From the NCBI RefSeq assembly GCF_000204055.1, contig NW_006768812.1, forward strand, positions 281,949 through 345,948: 64,000 nt of DNA. Direction: 5' to 3'. Position 1 is the stretch's first letter, and every line of letters begins with the position of its first letter. The DNA is from Melampsora larici-populina 98AG31. Its lineage: Eukaryota > Basidiomycota > Pucciniomycetes > Pucciniales > Melampsoraceae. The notes below the pieces were generated by a model. That model worked only from the letters and a program-made list of their open reading frames with translations. It ran no database searches and was not told where the DNA came from. The position numbers and the translations under genes are program-made. Below, one piece after another: positions 11,327-23,357 of the stretch.

Positions 11327-12526
11327 ATGAATGACTATGTCAAAGATTTTGCTCCTCAACACGGGTATTTAATTTCAATTCATCAATCAAGCCTCACCAA
11401 GAAACCTTTTTGTACTTATTTGTGCCACCGCAGTGGCTTACCAGAACTTTCCAAAGACGATCCAACCAAGGAAACGAAGTCCCTCAAGATCAACTGTCCA
11501 TTTAAGCTGAAGGCTCGATACAACGCGAGCACTGTACTCTGGACACTCTCGCATGTCAACATCAAACACAACCACCCACCCAATCTCAATCTTCAACCAC
11601 CACAGCCACCCGCAACCCTATCGATTCAATCTCTTCATGCGGAATCAACTTCTGCACCATTGATAGACTCAACCCCAATATCTTTGGACCCTTCATCACT
11701 CGATGAGGACAAAACTTTACTACCAACATCCAAAGTCGAGTTGTTTCTTACCTCATTTGGGTCAAGAATTCGAGCTCTATCAATCAAACAACAACAGGAC
11801 GTTATAATCAAGATCGAGAACATCCTGTTAAACGCTCACGAGTTCAAGGTGAACCCAGCGAATGTAACCTCAGAAGTAAGTGGAAGCATTTAGTTGAGCT
11901 GTCAATATCCAAATTGATGATGACCGATTCAATAGGAGTCACCAAAAACTCATGAAATTAATCACAACACTAAACAACATGAACCCGTTGAACAATCTGA
12001 GCTGTCGGTAATCTCTGAGGTAGGTAACAATCCCGATTGAATTTTTCATTTCAGTTCATTGATAGTAAACTGTATTAGACAAAATTTTCAAACTCCCAAT
12101 CTGATCCTTCCGAAGTCGAAGTGGAACAACTCTTACTCAACAAAGAATCCAACCAATGTGTAAGCATTTCTATCTACAATCCCCTTGTACATCACACACA
12201 ACTCACCCTGACTACGTCACATTTAGGCCCAGCAAGAAATATTAGAGTCACTCGATGGCCCATCTAATTGCGAATCAACTAAACCCCAAGATACCAATCA
12301 CCCACCGAGTCCATCACATGTCACGCCAAGACTTTGCTCACCTCCACAGACATTGAACACAACCGTCAGCCAACCTCAAACTAACAAACGCAGACAGACC
12401 GAAATTAATGTAGTGGGTGTGAAAAAGAGAAAACAAAACAAATTGACATGTGTGGAAAAAGAAAATAAGTCGCAAGTGACATCTAGGGTGACTCGTAGTT
12501 CAAATCGGTCAAAAACTGTTGACTGA
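11327..12526 (+). CDS. FAR1-like zinc-finger DNA-binding protein, KDZ cargo
   Basis: Exons 11327-11872, 11936-12019, 12079-12160 and 12227-12526 (boundaries within a few bases) join into one frame of about 336 residues. The N-terminal 90 residues fit the FAR1/WRKY-GCM1-type DNA-binding fold: MNDYVKDFAPQHGY, then Cys in YLCHRSG, Cys in INCPFKLKA, and a closing LSHVNIKHNHPP where the paired His complete the zinc site. The rest is Ser/Thr/Gln-rich, with a basic tail (KKRKQNK-like) suited to nuclear import. The frame stays open upstream of the chosen ATG into the terminal repeat, so an upstream exon is possible. It may act as an accessory or regulatory DNA-binding factor of the transposon; it lacks a transposase domain. 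Confidence 0.75.
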
Positions 12527-12670
12527 GTTTATCTTTTCATTTCCAAGCAAAGCAAGAAAAGAAACCAAATGCAATGTAATTATCTTAAATCCAACCTCGT
12601 ATTGCAATGAAATAAATTTTCAACTACAATGTAATATTGAAAACTACTAAAAACCATCGCAATGAACATA

Positions 12671-15600
12671 TTAGTTTGCATTAGTTGTCAAAAGGACTCC
12701 ATTTGTCTCGTTTGCAAACAAATGGGGCATGTCAACAAGTTCGGCCCAATGGTTCATAGACCTTGCCTTCATCATTCTCCAGTGATCATACATTTGTGGG
12801 TCCATATCAAGGGCTCCATCAAAGTACGGCGCTGACCAATCCAGTACATCTTTTAGCTCAACATCCCACATCATCCATAACCGGCTGGTTTTTTTAACCA
12901 GTGTGATGTATAAAAACTTCATACGATCAGCTTTTGCATGATCTTTACAACCAATAACAGTGACAATTTCAGTCATCAATGTTACTTTGTGAGGATGAAT
13001 AGATAACATACCATCTGTCGATAAATACTCGCGGCGGATGTCATCGAGCTTGACTTGAAATTCCAGCGCCCAACGGATAAGTTGTCGAGTTTCTCTAGCA
13101 ATATGCAGGAGCTCCTCGTTAGCTGCTCTCCACACTAGATAAATTCGAATGCCTTCTTTTGTGTCGTCGTTTGAAGCCCATTGCTCTTCAGGATGGCTCA
13201 AACCACCCAGATCCCAGAACCCATGGGTCACAGGCATAGATTCAATGTCTTCAAAAGTCAGATCGGCTAAGGCATCCCGTCTTCTGTGCGATGAATTGTA
13301 CTTTGAAACATGTCGATGATATGTACTGAATTTCTTCTTTAGCAGTGCGTTTTTTCGATTCCTTTGTTTATTGATCCAGGTTTGCTGGGTTGTTCCTATG
13401 ACTCAATCTCATATAAGTGACACTCGCATATCAATAAGTGACAAGACTTGCCTGTAGACATCTCAGAACGCCTTTGGTTTTCAACCACTCCCACCTTTGC
13501 CTCGTAAAGCTTTGCCTTTGCAATTTGGATCGTCAGAAGTGCCTTCTGATCACCGTCTGATACAAGTAATCATCAACATTATTTATAGCAAGGAATTCAC
13601 GTAAAAAATTCTTACCTGAGGAATCACGAAAGGCCTCGGATCCTAGCTCATTAAGTAGAGCCTGAGCTTTGGTCTCCAGTAGGACAACAGTGTTGGGTAA
13701 TCTTCTTAGCTCAGTCTGCTCCTCACCGGTCCTCATCCTAGGTGCTTTAGCTTTCAGATCTCGGAGCTTATCACTATTGATTGTTCCAAACGTTCAATGT
13801 ATTAGCATCTTTGCAAACTTTTCAGTAGACAATTGAAAATACCGTGCTTCTACTAGTTCCTCTTCAAGCTCCAAAAGAACCGTAAGTTGTGTGCGTTTGT
13901 CTTTGGCAGTTTCGCTAATGACCTTCTTTTGTATTTCCTTTTGTCTTCCCCACTGAGTCTCCAGATACACTAAGGTATGTGTTGAATCGTGTTTCAACAA
14001 CTTCAAAAGGTCTGCTTTGGCTTCCTCCAGCCGTCTTTTCACTTCTTTACCTCTTTTTCGGATTGCTCGAACTGAAAACACAATATTAGTGAGGTCTACA
14101 AGCTGTAAGATGTAGTTTAGACTTACCGGAATTTGTCTTCAGTACTTCATTACAATGGAGGGAGCGGAGGCTTAGGCTTACCAACCGGTGTTGTTTGGTC
14201 GCATATCGGTTAGGCCGAACTAAGGCAGTTAGATCAGACCATTTCCGCTCCATCCCCTCTCCATCAGAAAAGCCCCATCCTAAGTTAAGTCTGGGGTTGT
14301 AGTCTAGCTGGCAGCCCCATTCGTGAACGTACGCATGGAAAACGCTTGTACCAAACTTGAGCCGTCCAGCTTGGCGTTCTGTTGAAAATTGTTTTCGCTG
14401 TCGCAGAGACAACAATAAGACAAAGGTTTATTAATTGAAAGATGCCTGACATACACTCACTTTCACTATACCTTTCTCAACGCTACACCCAATATCATAC
14501 AAAAATCCAACTTGATTCCTCCTTTGTCCACGTCCCTCTGCACTTCCTACTATTTCTAATATCCAATGGATCATAGCCAGGCCAAAAGATGACCTGGCGC
14601 ACTTGTTAGCAATGCGTACGCAATACAAAATGAAAGTTTCACCTACTTTTCACCACTCTGCACTATGTTGATAAGTCGCAGGGTGTGATCATGGCGACAT
14701 CCCATGCCAAATAGACCGGTCTCGTCACAGCCACCCCAATGGGATTTTCCCCGCACATCATTGGCAGCTGTATGCTGTTCAGTGCAAGGATGCTGAGCCA
14801 CTCTAGCAATCAGTTCATTCGAATATTGAATGAAAAAAGGATAGGAGAAATCACTTACAACCTCCTTTTCAAGTTCTGCCCTGACATGATCATTATCGGT
14901 GACTACGATATGATCACTACTCATGAATAGTTCGGGTAATGCAGGATGGTAGCCGGGAATTGGCACGCTCGCAGCCGCATGTCGGCGATGTTGAAAGTTT
15001 CCGTCTAAACACACTATGTAGTCCGGCTCCTCTGGTTTAGTGATTCCAACAGGCGGACCAAAACATCTGGGGCAGTTTGCACTCAGATGATCTATTGCAT
15101 TGAACTGGAGTACAGAAAACTCTTGTTCTCGAATCTCACGGAGAATTGACCTATACGCGTCCAGAGCCGATGTAAAAGGTTCCCGCCATCTCGTGGCTAC
15201 CATGAGATTGGGTATTCATATTAGACTAGTCATTTGAGCATTGATAAGATGCACATGAACAAGAACTTACATAGCCGCTTTCGGTGAGTATCATTGGGTT
15301 ATCATCATCTAATAACTCATCCAAAGCCTTCATAAAACCTTGTATGCGTTGTGCGCAGTACTTCCATACCACTTGGAAGTGTTTAAGCAGGCGGATGGAA
15401 AAGGCCGTTTTTGGATGGACAGGAGTCGCACCAATATAACCCATCTCGACAAGGCGGACGGGATCCGATTGACAGTCACAGAACAGAACTTGTGCTTTCT
15501 GTCGTGCTGATGCAAGGTAAATGTACGCTTCAAATTCGATTTTGGGTGATAAGCGCATGGTCCAACTTACTGTGAAGGTCAACCATATCAACCCAACACA

Positions 15601-16129
15601 CACGCCGGCGGTATGATGGGCATGTACAGGGTGTTTTCCAATCGCTATCCCAGTTCGCCTTGCTAGCCCAGTTGGATGTTGCTTGTCGACATCGAAGGAA
15701 GATGGGTGTCATGCATTTACACTGGTGAGCCCAACGAATCTCTTGTTTGAGTCGTTTTGCATCATAATCAGCTCGCGCCAGGCCTGAAAGAATTTCTTCG
15801 TCTTCATCTAGCTCCGAATAGCCTTCGATCTCCTCGTCTTGCTCTTCATCATAACCATCAGTCTCAGGTAAATCTTCATGTTCGAATCTAGGATGGAAAT
15901 CAAAGTTAAAATCATTATTTTCGAATTCTTCTGACCGATTGTGCAACAAATCTTCATCAGTGGGTGTTGAGTTGGATACTGTGAGTTCACTCGGATCTGC
16001 CCTGGCTGCTGAACGCCCTATTTGTCGCTGATTTTTTTCTCGTTGGCCTAAGTAAGCCTCTTGAAGAGGTGTCACGGGCTTTGGACACGATCGTATCTTT
16101 TTGAGAGGACGATTTAAGGGGTTGGGCAT
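12671..16129 (-). CDS. KDZ transposase with CxC1 cysteine cluster
   Basis: Multi-exon gene reading right to left from an ATG at 16129. Exon 1 (16129-15571) has an acidic low-complexity region and the start of the CxC1-type cluster (CKCMTPIFLRC...CTC). Exon 2 (15506-15271) has CDCQSDPVRLVEMGY and TPVHPKTAFSIRLL. The next exon carries the core motifs DYIVCLDGNFQHRRH, CDETGLFGMGCRHD and SGEK. Then come FLYDIGC (exon 14593-14459) and FHAYVHEWGC and SDGEGMERKW (exon from about 14396), followed by a coiled-coil-like region and a C-terminal domain beginning GFWDLGG. One intron (13451-13396) uses a GC-AG pair with consensus AG|GCAAGT. Two junctions are uncertain: the intron before 15.2 kb, and 13.8 kb, where either a 69-nt intron or a TGA occurs. 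Known members are recognised by exactly these D and E/D boxes and Zn cluster. Confidence 0.88.
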
Positions 16130-18851
16130 TTTAGGAATAGACTTTGAAGTGTGTAGCTTATGGCAACTAACTTATCAATTCGGAGCTCATGCAATTCCTT
16201 CCGATTTGATTTCCCAATTGGGACATCCATCTTGTATCATTTAGTTGATTTTGGTCGATTTTAAATTATCGCTCCAACATCCAATTATGTCCATGTCATT
16301 ATGTAACGGAGTATAATTACCTCTATCGTGACTGACCAATCATGAGAGAGAGAGATGATAGTTAGCAGGGAATGGTTCAGATAGAATAGTGTTTTGAGCT
16401 ATTCAATGCAAAGTTGAGTGCACATCATTGATATAAGGTTGAAAACTTACTCAGTATAACAAAGTCTTCTGGGCAAACAAAAACACTTTGTTATAATGAA
16501 AGAGTTTTTTGATAAGGATTTCAAAAGATGATCATGAAACCTTGTTACATTTCAAGGTTTTGGTGATTTTGTATCAAAGAGACTGTCTACAGTCTCTAGC
16601 TGGGTTAGGAAAAATAGAGCTGACTTGAGGAGTGTCTTTGTCAATTGTTGAGACGCAAATCAACAATTGACATTTGTGCAGGGGAGATGGAAATTGAGCT
16701 TGGGTAATGATTGGACAGCATAGCACTATCAATGTGCAAGTTTCATGAGAACATACCTACTCTCATGGCAGGTTGATTGTGATTAAACCAGTACATTGTA
16801 ACATGTGCAGATGGATTCTAAGACATGGTGCTCAAATGAAAGTTTTACATCTTGCCACTTCAATGAAAAGTTGAAATTGTCTCATGTTGGGATATCATAA
16901 CTCAAGAGTTTTGTTTGGTGTAAAGCAAACACTGTGTGCTTTACCAATACCAACTATTACTTGGTAATGGTGCTAAAAAAAAGGTAACTTCACCATATAT
17001 TCCAAACAAAAAGAAAGTTGTTTTTTGGTTAGAGCTATTTCAATTCTTCATTTATCTTCAGATTTGGAAATGTTTCATTCAAGGACTGTGTCTCAAAACC
17101 AGAGAACTGGTGATAAATTCACAACCAACCAAGAATAAGTTTATGTATAATATAACATTCAATTAGGAAACAAGTTCAACTTTGGTTTTATCTCAATAAT
17201 TGCAAAAGTTGTATTTGTGCACTCAAATACCACATGTGCCGACACATGTTGAGATTGGATTCTCAAATCACAATGAACATGAGCTGAAATTATGTATCAT
17301 ATGAGATTGGATTCTATGAACAACAGATGAAATTATGTATCATATATTTGACTTGTACTTTTGTAGACTTAGGAGATCCAATTAGGACACAAGTTTAACT
17401 TGAATCACATAACTCAACCTTTGCAAAAGTTTTATTAGAGCACATGGTTTCCAAATAGGACCTACATGTTGTTGCTGAGATTGTCTTTGCAAAAACAGAG
17501 ACAAAGTTGCAAGTGTATCATATGATTGACCTTGCACAAATGCAGAGCTATTACATCCAGTCATGAAACCACTTCAAATTTGCTCTTACCGTGAATATTG
17601 CAAAAGCTTCATTGAAGCAACCAATAGAACATGCACACATCCAAGCTTACTGCTCAATATTCTTTTCTTCCTTCTTCCTTTTCACAATCCAAGGGGAGAT
17701 TATATAGACCTTTGAAATTGCAGTGGATATTGGAACATGTGTCAAAGTTCAGCCTCATTATGTCATTTGTATTCAGACATTTGCTATTACCTCTCCTTTT
17801 GCTGAGTTTGTCCACAAATAGGTACCTTTATAATATAATCCAGGACTGTTCACTATGGACTCGTCAAATCAAATTAAAAGAGGTTCATGACAGGTGTGAA
17901 AATATGTCCAAGGGATTGAACCATGTTAACTATAGAAAAGTGTCATGGAGGTTCATTTCAGTGAAAATAAACTGGTTGAGTAGTAGGAAAACTTTGTAGA
18001 AAGTGATAACAAAGCTAGTTGAGCAATCAAAAATATTACAAAAGGAAACCATAAATACTAAGTGAAAACTGCCAAGATATCATCACACACTTAATTGGGA
18101 CAAGTTTGAAATTGAGTTCTTGATTGAAGTGTATATGTGTTGGGGGTCAAAGGAATTGATTGAATCAAATCAGATTGGACATCAAATCTTTTGCAATGAA
18201 GACGTGATGTAAAATTACCTTTTTTTGGTGAATTTTTCCTGTGAACATCATGACTGGCTCTGGGACCTACCGGTTCCTAGGTGGTTTCATTGACTTCTAC
18301 TCATTCAGATATTTTGGCAAGTTATTTGACACTATATGGTTATTCAAAACTCCTCTTGCTGTTAAACTTCTTCTCAAGTTATCCGACTCAGTTCTCAAAT
18401 CTAGGGATATTAACGCAAATTCTATCACGGTATTTGCAAAGACTCCTTCCAGTTGTTGTTTGACTGAAACATCCAATCCTCTTCGAATCTTGAATCTTTG
18501 GAATAATAAATATACACATGAAATATAGAGCTGATAGAACATACACTGGCACATGAATAAAGGACATACAAAATATGTTAACACATCGAAGAATGTAGAT
18601 GATTCAAAACTGAAAGACAATCACAGTCACACTGAATGTGCACCACTGTATATTTAGGAAACATCCAAAAAATCCTGAGATGTATTTCAATCACCCAGTA
18701 GCATAATTCACAGCCTACATTTGTAAACTTTGGACATTGAAGTACGTTGAAATATTCGAAGTTCCACAGCAGCAACAGTTGAAGATATAGATACGACCGG
18801 TCAAAGATGGTGAACGTGAACTGTTGAGGAACTTGCTCTGCAGTTCACTTC

Positions 18852-18914
18852 GAATTGTGAACTACATGACAAGTTCACATACAAAATGCAAACTTGTCAT
18901 GTAGTTCACAATTC
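18852..18914. repeat. Perfect 24-bp inverted repeat, 15-nt loop
   Basis: Left arm 18852-18875 begins GAATTGTGAACTACATG; right arm 18891-18914 is its exact reverse complement. It lies inside the KDZ element. A GTTCAC/GTGAAC word recurs just outside both arms and in the palindromes at 19.75 kb. Confidence 0.9.
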
Positions 18915-19748
18915 AAAGGGAACTGTAGAGCTAGTTCACTCAGAGACAAGAGTCAAGCGACAAAGATAAGTCAATTAGAGGACGCTATCCCATTAGCTTG
19001 ATGAAACGAAAACAATGAAATAAATACAAATAGAATATTCAAGAGCAGATAGCGCGGTAGACCTCTTTGAACCAAGTGTCGTAGTTGGAACGATCATTCT
19101 GGAATCGATCGATTCCTTCAAAGTGCTCCTGTGGTGGTTTTTGTGTCATACTTGAGATGTTCGCAGCCATCGTACAAGGCCGTGATGAAATAGATGAAGT
19201 CAGGTTTTTGAGTGATTGAAAAAACGAATGATAGGTAACCCATATAGAATGGCAACTTTGGATACCAAGGCTGGAGACAGGTCTATAACTGTAAGAATCC
19301 ACTCACCTGACTTTTCTATAAGATAAGGTCTTTGATCAAGGATTGTAACCGGGACATTAGTTCAAAGATGTTTAATCATTTGGGATGGACAAAGTGGAAT
19401 CAGCTCGAGCAAAGATACCAACTAATGTAGTCTTGAGGAGATAGTGGTGACAGAGATCGTTGGAGTAGAAGAGTACAAACAACTGACTTACTGAGCTGAG
19501 GTAAGTGAGTGAAACAGGTGAGGACTCGAGGAGTGAATGAGAAGATTTTACAAAGTCAAATAAATTGACAGGACCCTGGCAAGCTCCGGTCGAGGTTCCT
19601 CAGGAGTAACTTGAAAACGTGACCATTTTTCATACCAAAACGAGAAAGTGAGAAAGCTTGAGAAAGTTGTTCAAACCTGTTCAAACTACTCTAGCCTGTA
19701 AATTTCATATAGGATTGTGAGCTGTACATGAGACTAAACCAACCTGGA

Positions 19749-19795
19749 CAGTTCACGATCGTGAACTGACCCAAGCAGTTCATGATCATGAACTG
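19749..19795. repeat. Tandem pair of perfect 20-bp palindromes
   Basis: CAGTTCACGATCGTGAACTG at 19749-19768 and CAGTTCATGATCATGAACTG at 19776-19795, both self-complementary, 27 bp apart. They differ at two symmetric positions (C to T and G to A), which removes two CpGs but keeps the palindrome. Confidence 0.9.
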
Positions 19796-20513
19796 GCCCA
19801 GCCCAGCTGTAAGTTTTGAAAAACAGTCCAAAAATCGGCAAAAATTGACCATTCTCAATTAGGTACGTTTTTCCAAAAAATCTGAAAGCTGAATTTTCAT
19901 CAGGGACCTGCACAGGAACTTTCCGGGGTCCTAAATTGACCCAGCTAAAAATTATGAAGGTTCTCACTATATGTATTCGAATGCTTTGATCGGAAATCAT
20001 TTGCTATTCAAGTTGGTACTTGTGTATATTTGGCTCTTTTGAGATTGGGAATAAACGAACTGAATCAATGGCTTGTGATCAAACTAACATAAACAATTGG
20101 AATAACAAACTAAGCTATGTTGAAACGAACAGAGATGAATAGAAATAAACCACCAGTGAGATAAACTGAAGAAGGTCAATGAAAAAATTGAATGGATCGT
20201 TTGACTATGTTGAGAGTTTCAGCATATGAATGATTAATGGTTTATACTTATAGTATGACACGGTAAAATTTGTGACAGTGACAATCGAAATAATCATTTG
20301 GAAAGTAGTAACATAAGATGTATTTGATTGATTGGAGTGAGTGCAATGTGTGAATAGAAAAAAAAGTACTAGACTTCTATTCAAGTAGATAGAATTGATT
20401 CGAATCAAAGAGAGTACATGAAGGATGTGTGTAAGAACTGTGATGAACCTTTTTTTATGGGCGTCTTGACTTGACGGATCATTTCATGATTGATCAATTT
20501 GATCTTGTGTCTG

Positions 20514-22283
20514 TCAATTCTCACCAATAGTGGTGTGATCGCCTCCACCAGTCTGTGTCTCGTTGGAATCGACCGGAGTGCTGGCCTTGACTACCAAATA
20601 TCTTTTAGCCAAGATATCTTCGATCCATATCTTCACCTTATCATCAGACAGCCTTCCTGCCGCTGAGCCTCTTGCAAGCATCTCGTCGGTAACTCTTGAA
20701 TCGGGTTGGCGTTGAATTTTGAGCTGTATATCTCCACGGTATGTTCTGGTCTTCAAGGTCTCTTGCGGATTTGGGGTTTGAGGGTGAGTATCCGTCTTCG
20801 TTTGGCGTCCACCTGGGAGATGGGCTTCTGAGATCAAAAAAAACACATGAACAAATGTCAATCAAACGTTGTTTGCGTCTAATATAAACATGAAGGTCAC
20901 CTATAAGGCCATTGAGGCGTGTGATAAGCTCCTTTCTCAACAAGGTTTGAGGAGTGGAGTCGGTCGACTTCTTCTTTGACCTCTGGCTGGCAAAAGTTGC
21001 TTGGGTGGCCTCAAGGGCGAACCGTTCGAGTAGGTGAAACTCATCCCGTGCATGAACAGCCCAGTATTTGCTTGACGTGAACTCATCTTGATATAAGGCC
21101 CGAGTTCCCGTCTCATTTGGATTCCATGTGGCGACAAGAAGGTGGAAGTGAAATTTGAATTTGTTATTAATGATCTGAAGCTAAAAACCATGAATGAGAT
21201 GATATTTTTATACGTATGTTAGTCAAAAGGCTTCTGGCTCGAGTTTGGAAATGTAAGGACACAAATTGATAGTACATACCTGCTGAACAACCTTCTTGAT
21301 TTCTTCGATGCCAACCTTTTCAATCTTTTGAGCATTCACGCTATGTCGGCACAGCTGACCGTGTTTGAAATCGCGAGCCACCGCAGTCAAGCTCACTACT
21401 GACTTGAAAATAGGTACGTACTTTGCCTTCTCCTCTAGACTCAAAGGTTGCAGATCATTGGGTGTTGGAATGGTGGAGGTCGGATCCGGTGTAGAGGTAT
21501 CCGTTGGGTGATCTTCTCGCATCACCTCTTGTACAAGCTGGTCAAAGAGAGGTGGTGTGAAAACGTCCTTCTGCTCGTCGGCAAAGGCTGTCCAAGCATT
21601 TCCAACTGTTTTGTTTCTCTGCTTGAAGCCTGCCGATTGACCTTTGGGTGGCACTTCAAAAGAATTAGGATGGTGAGACAGTCGATGAGTTAAGAAGAAA
21701 TGGAATCTGATTGGATACAATTTGAGGTACTTACTTGGTGTAGTTGTACTTACTATGCTGCATGACTGGTAATTGGTATATTTGTTAGGCTCGCGGGCAA
21801 GCGGCCCTTCGTTCCTGACATTGAAAAAGATCAATGATTTTTGGAAGAGAGCTACAGTCAGTGAGGAAAAGCGAGTACATACAAGGATGCATCAAGTGTA
21901 TGTTTGCTGATTCCTTCGGCTATACACAACATTGTCTTATCGAGGTTATATTGGGCTTGAAGTGATTGTGCCTCAAAGAGAATGGCGGGGGGGGTGCGTG
22001 TCTTGAGGCCACGTCGTCGAGAAAGAATCCTATCAGAACGGATTTGGCCCCATTCAAGTCCAATTTCGTGGTAGTTATGAATGGTTGGAAGTTCGAGGGG
22101 AGTCTTCTTTTTGCGTTTACCTGGAGCTGTTTGTGTTTGTGTTGGGGGGTTGTGATCCTCATCTTCGGTTGAACCATAGAGCCGACTTGATGATGAAGAT
22201 GTTCTAGAATCTGATCTGGATCTGTTGGTCTCTGCACCAACGCGACCACCTCCTCGTCCGTTTGTGCAAGTGTTGTATGGCAT
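20514..22283 (-). CDS. KDZ-element accessory gene, function unknown
   Basis: Starts at 22283 and ends at a TGA at 20514. Exons of one continuous frame: a Ser/Arg-rich N-terminal exon ending TLDASL; a short exon NEGPLAREPNKYTNYQ; an exon with GNAWTAFADEQKDVFTPPLF and an acidic/Pro stretch, ending EEIKKVVQQ; an exon LQIINNKFKFHFHLLVA to RLNGLI; and a last exon ending GGGDHTTIGEN. Introns are 60-100 nt with good donors and acceptors. The N-terminus carries a basic KRKKK cluster, so the product is probably nuclear. I recognise no enzyme motif. Its location between the KDZ transposase and the right terminal repeat, and its intact frame, make it part of the element rather than captured debris. Confidence 0.72.
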
Positions 22284-22429
22284 ATTGATTGAGGTCTGGT
22301 TGAAGGTAGGTGATAGTGAGCTGGGGAAGAAGGTATTGGTGAGAAAGAAATCGAAGAAGTATCTGTTGAAAAGTTGATGAGTGAGAGGAAAGTCAGTTGG
22401 TGAGTTGGCTGGTGAGCAGTTGGTGAAGT

Positions 22430-22827
22430 GGATGGTGAGTTGAGTAGTGAGGTGGGTGACTCGGGTTGGTGAAGTCGGTGGTGAGTTGGGTGGTGAGGGG
22501 TGAGACTTGGGTTGGTGAATGAGAGGTGAGGAGGAGGTGAATGGGAGGTGAGGAAGAGGTGAATGGGAGGTGAGGAGGCGGTGAGAAAATGGTGAGAAAA
22601 TGGTGAGGAGGAGGTGAATGGGCGGTGAGGAGGCGGTGAGAAGATGGTGAGGTGGATGGGTGACTCAGGGGGTGGGGTATGTGAATCGTGTACTTGGCAA
22701 GATTCTGACCTCACAAAAGATGTATTTGTACATCTTGGAACATCTTGCAGGTGTTTTCGGAGTCTATCGGTCGGTACCGATTTGTTTTCTGTCGGATACT
22801 CTCGGATCTTTTCAAGGCGCACAGGTG
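22430..22827. repeat. KDZ right terminal inverted repeat
   Basis: Inverse copy of 10850-11160, longer because of extra units of the short CACC-type repeats. The outer end on the plus strand reads GGCGCACAGGTG and is followed directly by the duplication CTCCCCCA. Confidence 0.8.
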
Positions 22828-22835
22828 CTCCCCCA
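22828..22835. repeat. Target-site duplication, right of KDZ element
   Basis: CTCCCCCA, identical to 10842-10849. Confidence 0.85.
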
Positions 22836-23357
22836 CTGCCCCAAAATCAGTCACAATCAAGGCCAGAGAATGTAAATGCCTCACCATAGTCACCCATACA
22901 TTATGTTCTACTAAAAGGGTGCTCCAGAGTCCTTCTCCAACGTTGCGCTCCAGGACATAGCCACGTCCAGAAACGCTGATTAAGTTTACTTTCAAGTCAG
23001 ATAATGCAAGCCATTCCGGCGATCTCTTGAGGAGAGGTCCTTGGACGATGACTACCGTATTAGACTCATCGTTGGGAGCAGCAACGTCACCTTCTAATGA
23101 CACGATATCTCCATCATTGAATAGTGTTTTGTCGTCAATACGGATCTTGAAGATCGAATTCGACCAGCGAGCGAGGGTATTCTCTGACACCACCTCGAAG
23201 CATCGATGCCACTCTCCGAAACCCCCTAATTTGAAAGTCTGTGAATACGTCAGTTACACCGATGCTATTTCTCAGTGCTCTTGACAATACCACTCACTTC
23301 GTTGCGCAAAGAAACAATGCCTTTCCATCGCATATTCAGTGGTGAAGGTAACGACAT
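22828..23357 (-). pseudogene. Four-exon OB-like family, member F, 5' part
   Basis: Exon 1 23357-23298 (20 codons), intron 59 nt, exon 2 23238-22885 (354 nt), intron 22884-22836, then the first 8 nt of exon 3, which are exactly the target duplication of the KDZ element. Exon 2 has DGDIVSLEGDV, LKVNLISVSGRG and ends TLLVEHNVWVTM, the same pre-intron pattern as VIRVHHRS in A and VLHRQWHVN in B. The 3' part of the gene is at 10608-10849. All introns are phase 0. Apart from the transposon the roughly 200-residue frame has no defect, so the gene was probably intact when the insertion occurred. Confidence 0.75.

Larger units (their letters stand above)
16130..20513. other. Gene-poor AT-rich middle of the KDZ element
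   Basis: About 4.4 kb without a supportable gene. It contains a perfect 24-bp-stem hairpin (18852-18914), a tandem pair of 20-bp palindromes (19749-19795), and a minus-strand stretch at 19039-19170 encoding a short peptide with YDTWFKEVYRAI that faintly resembles the start of a copia-type gag. The last is too short to call. The many small open frames here have no coding character. Confidence 0.6.
10850..22827. mobile_element. Complete KDZ-type DNA transposon, 11,978 bp
   Basis: Bounded by inverted repeats that start CACCTGTGCGCC on each end and by a perfect 8-bp duplication. It contains a FAR1-like gene (+), a KDZ transposase (-), a long gene-poor AT-rich middle and a third multi-exon gene (-). 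All three genes can be assembled into long frames with clean splice sites. Over the outer 165 bp the two terminal repeats differ at only four sites by eye, all transitions. The insertion is therefore fairly young and the element may be, or recently was, autonomous. It interrupts exon 3 of family member F. Confidence 0.9.

Noticed and set aside
13794..13870. Premature TGA in the KDZ transposase as another CGA decay site
   Set aside because: A 69-nt intron with a branch-like GCTAAT and AATAG acceptor removes it in frame, so it was not counted as decay.
14739..14930. Plus-strand open frame inside the KDZ gene
   Set aside because: Antisense shadow of the exon with the CRHD motif.
19039..19302. 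Copia-type gag start
   Set aside because: Only about 35 residues with a weak resemblance; no LTR pair or pol sequence nearby.
21920..22822. 300-codon minus-strand open frame
   Set aside because: It overlaps the accessory gene's first exon in another frame and then runs through the terminal-repeat CACC tract; splice-supported frame at 20514-22283 is preferred.
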